Below are positions 60,301 through 64,000 of a DNA stretch of 64,000 bases, in pieces. The position numbers and the translations under genes were made by a program. The notes under the pieces were generated by a model. That model made no database searches, was not told the origin of the DNA, and saw only the letters and a program-made list of their open reading frames with translations. How positions within the stretch are numbered: the first letter of the stretch is position 1; every line of letters starts with the position of its first letter. The stretch covers positions 382,001-446,000 of the forward strand of contig CANUEZ040000108.1 in assembly GCA_948099385.1 (NCBI GenBank). Direction: 5' to 3'. Source of the DNA: Fasciola hepatica (taxonomy: Eukaryota; Platyhelminthes; Trematoda; Plagiorchiida; Fasciolidae).

Positions 60301-60573
60301 ACAATAGGACAAGTGTCGTACGAAGAGTTTAGCGGGTTGGAGATAAGTGGCCTATTGCAAAAAATGTTACAAATGAAAATGAAGTTCAGCTTTATGCTGC
60401 CAAGTCATATAATATTGGCACTCAACAGGAATCAGCATTCATCAAAGTTGAAAAATGCTTACCCTCCCAGACGTTTTTCAGTAAACCTTCGACAAACATA
60501 GTCTACAGCGGTTCTTTTGAATTTGCCCAAACTGGCACAGAATAGAGTACAACATTCTGGAAGTGTTCCATAA

Positions 60574-60574
<1 letters not shown>

Positions 60575-60620
<46 letters not shown>
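60575..60620. repeat. TA dinucleotide microsatellite
   Basis: Uninterrupted alternating T and A over about 45 bases. The Tyr-Ile frame across it is an artefact. Confidence 0.85.
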
Positions 60621-60621
<1 letters not shown>

Positions 60622-60624
60622 CGT

Positions 60625-61785
60625 ACAGTGATATCGGGATCGCGAATCTTGTTTGTGGCTCTTAAACAAGTAGTCTTTTCTCTCCTCTGCTGGTTTGTTT
60701 TCAGCTACCAACTGATAGCTGTTTCATACCACTCAAATTGGATATTCAAAACACGTAAGGTTCGATTGTGGAACTGGTAGGCGGGTCCTCCTTCCTAAGT
60801 TGACGCCCTTTGGCACTTTGCACAGTATACAACTAATGCATGGTGCGGAATTTCAAGGACGAGGGCTGCTTTGGTAAAAGAAAAGGGGGCACTATCCGGG
60901 GGGGAGAAGGGAGTCAGGAGATTAAGGAAGTTGAACTAGTGACGTGTCACCCCCACCTTCCGGAATAGCTGCCGGCAATTTCTATTTGGTGTTTTGTTAG
61001 CGCTGCGTGTGAGGTTAATAATAATAGGATACCAAGGACCTTTGTGTGTCGATGGCTACACTTGGTCTTCTGTTAAGCAATGTGATCGAATAACGGCAGG
61101 TTATAAGTCAATGTTTGGCTGGTGAAGAGTTGCTGTTAGCACTTCGATGGGTGATGTGCTTTTGGGTTTGATCTCTCTGAGCCCATCTTTGCGATTGACT
61201 CCTTCCAACGATAATGATGATGGCCATGAAACATTTGACCATCGTACATGGTTTGCTTACGGACGAATAAATTGAAACTGTGTTCGCAAACTGGAAGATA
61301 ATGCAGCAGTAGTTGTTCCTAAAGCTATTCCGAAGCTTAGAAAAAGTAACTTTGAGTACTCATATTGCAAGCCCCTTTAATTAGGCTTTTGTCACACAGG
61401 AAGAGTGTTTCATTCAAAACAATAAACAGTAACGAATAACTGGCATTTTTGTTAGTTTGAGCATTTCAAAAGCAAAAGTATTTATAAAGATTTTGCATTG
61501 AGAAGATTAGATTTGGTATATTGTGCTTAGGGTTGAAGCAGAAATGCAAAAAGCCGTACCTGAGTAAGTCACCTTGAAAAACTATTTAGCGTTTCATTAA
61601 TTTCAACAGATTTTCCGTTGGTATCGTCAACGAAATCTATCAATGAAATAGGGAAGGTGTAATAAACTGTCTAGAGATTACAATTACCAGAGATGAGCAT
61701 ATTGAAGATATGTGACTAAGGTGGTCTGAATGGGGTCAAACTAATGCGTATAAATTTACCAGAAACAAACACATTCGAACGTTTC
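60625..61785. other. gene-less stretch
   Basis: GC-richer near 60.8-61.0 kb, otherwise plain; nothing is supported. Confidence 0.45.
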
Positions 61786-61789
61786 TAAT

Positions 61790-62190
61790 ATGAATAAGTT
61801 TCTCCAGATAGTTCACTTGGTGAAGTGGGCTGGCGACAGTCCATCGAAAACTAAAAATTATGGATATTCGGATAAATCGTTCAGTGAACGTCAAACCATG
61901 GAGCTTTGCTCCACATCTGGGAGTTCGGAAGCAACAGAGCCCATGACATTCTCTACAAGGAGTTACTCCATACGACTCTTTATGGACGACAAAAGCATAG
62001 CAACGACAACACCACCAAAACCAACAGAAAAAGTAATTTATGTGAGATTGACTTTTTTCAAAAGCAGATCAAGCATGAGCATCTCAATTTGTCTTTGGTT
62101 TGTCATACTGCGTTAGATCCCAGAAAATTCAATGAAGACAAAGTAAACACAGCAGACCACATTTCAATGTTTATTGCGATTGTACTTTGA
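61790..62190 (+). CDS. two-exon, 121-residue reading frame, unrecognised
   Basis: ATG at 61790 opens 81 codons to 62032 (an acceptor TTTCTCCAG at 61807 allows an internal-exon start instead). The intron 62033-62067 is 35 nt: GTAATT donor, a TTGAC branch-like element, TTTTTTC tract and AAAGCAG. Exon 2, 62068-62190, continues in phase 0 for 40 codons to TGA. The first exon is Ser/Thr-rich with a Thr/Pro run (SIATTTPPKPTEK); the second reads KHEHLNLSLVCHTALDPRK. No transmembrane segment or domain is recognised. If exon 2 instead ends at GACAAA|GTAAAC, a 23-nt block at 62248-62270 (acceptor CTCGCGTTTGCAG, perfect donor GTAAGT) follows in phase. Confidence 0.42.
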
Positions 62191-62474
62191 CAGAATGACA
62201 GATAATAGCCACCCCATGGATACGATAACTTCTGCTCGCGTTTGCAGCCAACCTTATTTGCAAATTCCTCGTAAGTAATGGACATTGTTGATGTACAGTC
62301 ATATTACTGCTTTCATCTTAACGTTAAATACAAATTTAATTTTCCTACAATGGATGACAGACTCCTGGATGGCATCAGGCCATTTGTATCACCACGTGGT
62401 ATAAGTTGGAGAATTTTCCCAGTTAGTTTAAGCACCGTCTACAGCTTGGAGGTATATTTTACTTTGTTGTAAAA

Positions 62475-64000
62475 TACTATTGTTTATAAGAAAATTCAAC
62501 AATGACGTGCAAACACTTTCTCGTATTTTTAGGGATTTCCCTGAAACGCAGATCAATGAGTATCAGTCAGTACATTCCTAGTGTGTTCAAAAATAGTTCA
62601 AAAATCTCTGGGGCATTTTAAGCGAGACTGCTTTCGGACACTTTTTGGATCTTCCTGGGAACATTCTTCTGACTTTTTTTCTGGTAGTTCATGATGTGCT
62701 TAAATATGATAATATTTTGACTTTAAATAATAAAGATGATTATTGCTATCGTCCACAAACTTTAATTCGCGTGCATACATTTCATTTCAGAGGAAAATAG
62801 TAAAAATATATCAACTGTCAATTGGTTAGCTGGTCTGTAAATATCTTTTCCCAATAAGTTTTGATACAAAATTATCGAATCCATTCGTTCTGTTTACTTA
62901 CTTGTTAGTTTGGAGAAAAGGAAGAATAACCTTTATGTGTATGAGTATTTTTCAATTACACAGAATGCCCAGGATTGGGAAAAGTCAGTTAGAAGGTGCA
63001 TCTTTAAGTGTCGATCAAGATAGCTATTTGGAGCGGTAAAGAAGGTTATTACAACAAAAACCCATTATTTATTACATTCGTGGGCATTAAGCTAATGTGA
63101 GAGTTTCAGGGTGCGTTTTTACGACTATTCACTGACCGCCCTCTGTGTCCAGTATTACGTTTCGTTGTGAGTCTTTCCATGGTAAAAAGGCGGACGCTCA
63201 AAGGATGCTGGAGAGGGCACTCACACCGCTTGGGAACCTGTGGCACCTTGTACCTTTCGCCCATTCTTATATATTCTTCGCAATAAATTGTAACTAGCGA
63301 TTTTTTTGTTTCATTTATTGAAAAAAGGCGTATATTTGACTCACCTGCATGCGGTAACCTCGGATCGTTCTCTCTGTGTCTCTTAAGTGCGTTTTGAGGT
63401 CCAAGGCAGTAAAAAACAAACCCATAGAAATCCCAACCTCCACTTTTGGCACATCTACATCGAAGTCACAGCCCATACTGGTGATGTTTGGAGTTTTGTT
63501 GAACAATGTACAACCGCCCGACTGAAAGATACATTGTACTAACCCAGAGCAGCAACTGTGAGTGTCCCGCCTAAGATTAGTTTACTGGACATTGTTGACG
63601 AATTGAGTCACTTTGAGCTGCTTCTGTTACACTATATATTTGCGTATTAGCATTTGTTAACCTACTACTTTTTCTACTGTCTTCATCGAGCCGCCACAAG
63701 CCAACTGAGTCTACTAGTCTACACTCTGCTCGGCACCTAACGTCGGACAGGTCAACACTCATCGGCTGTAAACAAGTCAGGTAAGGTGCATAAGGGCGTG
63801 GACAACTGGGACAAGTTACAGACTACGTGTTCAGCTGCAGCCAGTATCGGAATTCAGTTCATCTGTCGCCTGGGGGGCATAAGGACCATGGAACAGACAG
63901 GCTCTGAGTGGAAACTGAGTGGCGAAGTAGTGTCTGTGTGCAAGCGCATGTATAAACAACCTGAGATCAGCAGCGAGACGCAACGAGGTCCAGTCCCGAT
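62475..64000. other. mostly empty; small dispersed repeat near the end
   Basis: 63695-63760 shares ordered blocks (CTCTGCTCGGC, CTAACG, ACAG..CAACAC) with 31262-31362. The last 250 bases are GC-richer. Frames 63315-63506 and 63577-63762 (minus) have no splice support. Confidence 0.4.

Noticed and set aside
22330..62070. A recurring peptide V-x-(Y/P)-(I/V)-R-L-T-F at about 22345, 48935 and 62033 on the plus strand, first taken for a repeated exon family.
   Set aside because: In each case the bases are a branch-site-like CTGAC/CTTAC or TTGAC followed by a pyrimidine tract and AG. They are better explained as intron ends; at 62033-62067 splicing them out restores a phase-consistent frame. Four-residue matches of this kind are also expected by chance in this much translated sequence.
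1..64000. Bacterial-type features: operons, CRISPR arrays, rRNA, intact tRNA genes.
   Set aside because: Nothing of the kind is visible. All tRNA-like matches fail to fold fully and sit in SINE-like contexts.

Overview
The window reads as a piece of an invertebrate animal nuclear genome, most likely a flatworm and probably a digenean trematode. There are no operons, Shine-Dalgarno sites or long bacterial-type reading frames. CpG is not depleted. Coding potential is broken into short open blocks flanked by GT..AG splice signals. Several of the best models need introns of only 24-54 nt alongside much longer ones, a pattern known from schistosomes and their relatives. Two further pointers are a tRNA-derived SINE carrying a hammerhead ribozyme (the class known from schistosomes as Sm-alpha) and a first exon resembling the p25-alpha/TPPP family. 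The organism call is inference: no diagnostic marker gene is present.

No single reading frame is long enough to be significant by itself; the longest runs, 130-180 codons, are near chance for 64 kb in six frames. The gene calls therefore rest on consecutive open blocks whose acceptor, donor and codon phase agree. They should be read as exon candidates, not proven genes. The better ones are: minus strand 7824-8639 (four blocks), 15781-16501 (four), 27128-29018, 29987-30180 (TPPP-like), 38718-39002 (three), 41620-42169 and 433-766; plus strand 29287-29742, 35874-36101, 45347-45632 (sushi-like) and 61790-62190 (a 121-codon two-exon frame with a 35-nt intron). Apart from the p25-alpha and sushi-like calls I recognise none of the products.

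Layout. 0-7 kb: end of a minus-strand model, then the ribozyme SINE (about 2.55-2.75 kb), then scattered minus-strand exon candidates. 7.7-11 kb: a 924-bp tandem duplication joined to one arm of a large inverted duplication whose partner lies at 48.2-50.8 kb. 11-20 kb: mostly non-coding, with the 15.8-16.5 kb model. 19.9-20.6 kb: a cluster of homopolymer and dinucleotide repeats. 21-33 kb: exon candidates on both strands, another tRNA-like element and one copy of a dispersed repeat. 33-47 kb: small models at 36, 38.8, 42 and 45.5 kb. 48.2-50.8 kb: the second arm of the inverted duplication. 51-64 kb: largely empty except tRNA-like elements and a dispersed repeat near 59.5-60.3 kb and the model at 61.8 kb.

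The strongest unusual signals are the complete hammerhead fold fused to a tRNA-like head, and the inverted duplication, in which a stretch of about 1.1 kb is nearly identical between arms while the adjoining homologous sequence is far more diverged.
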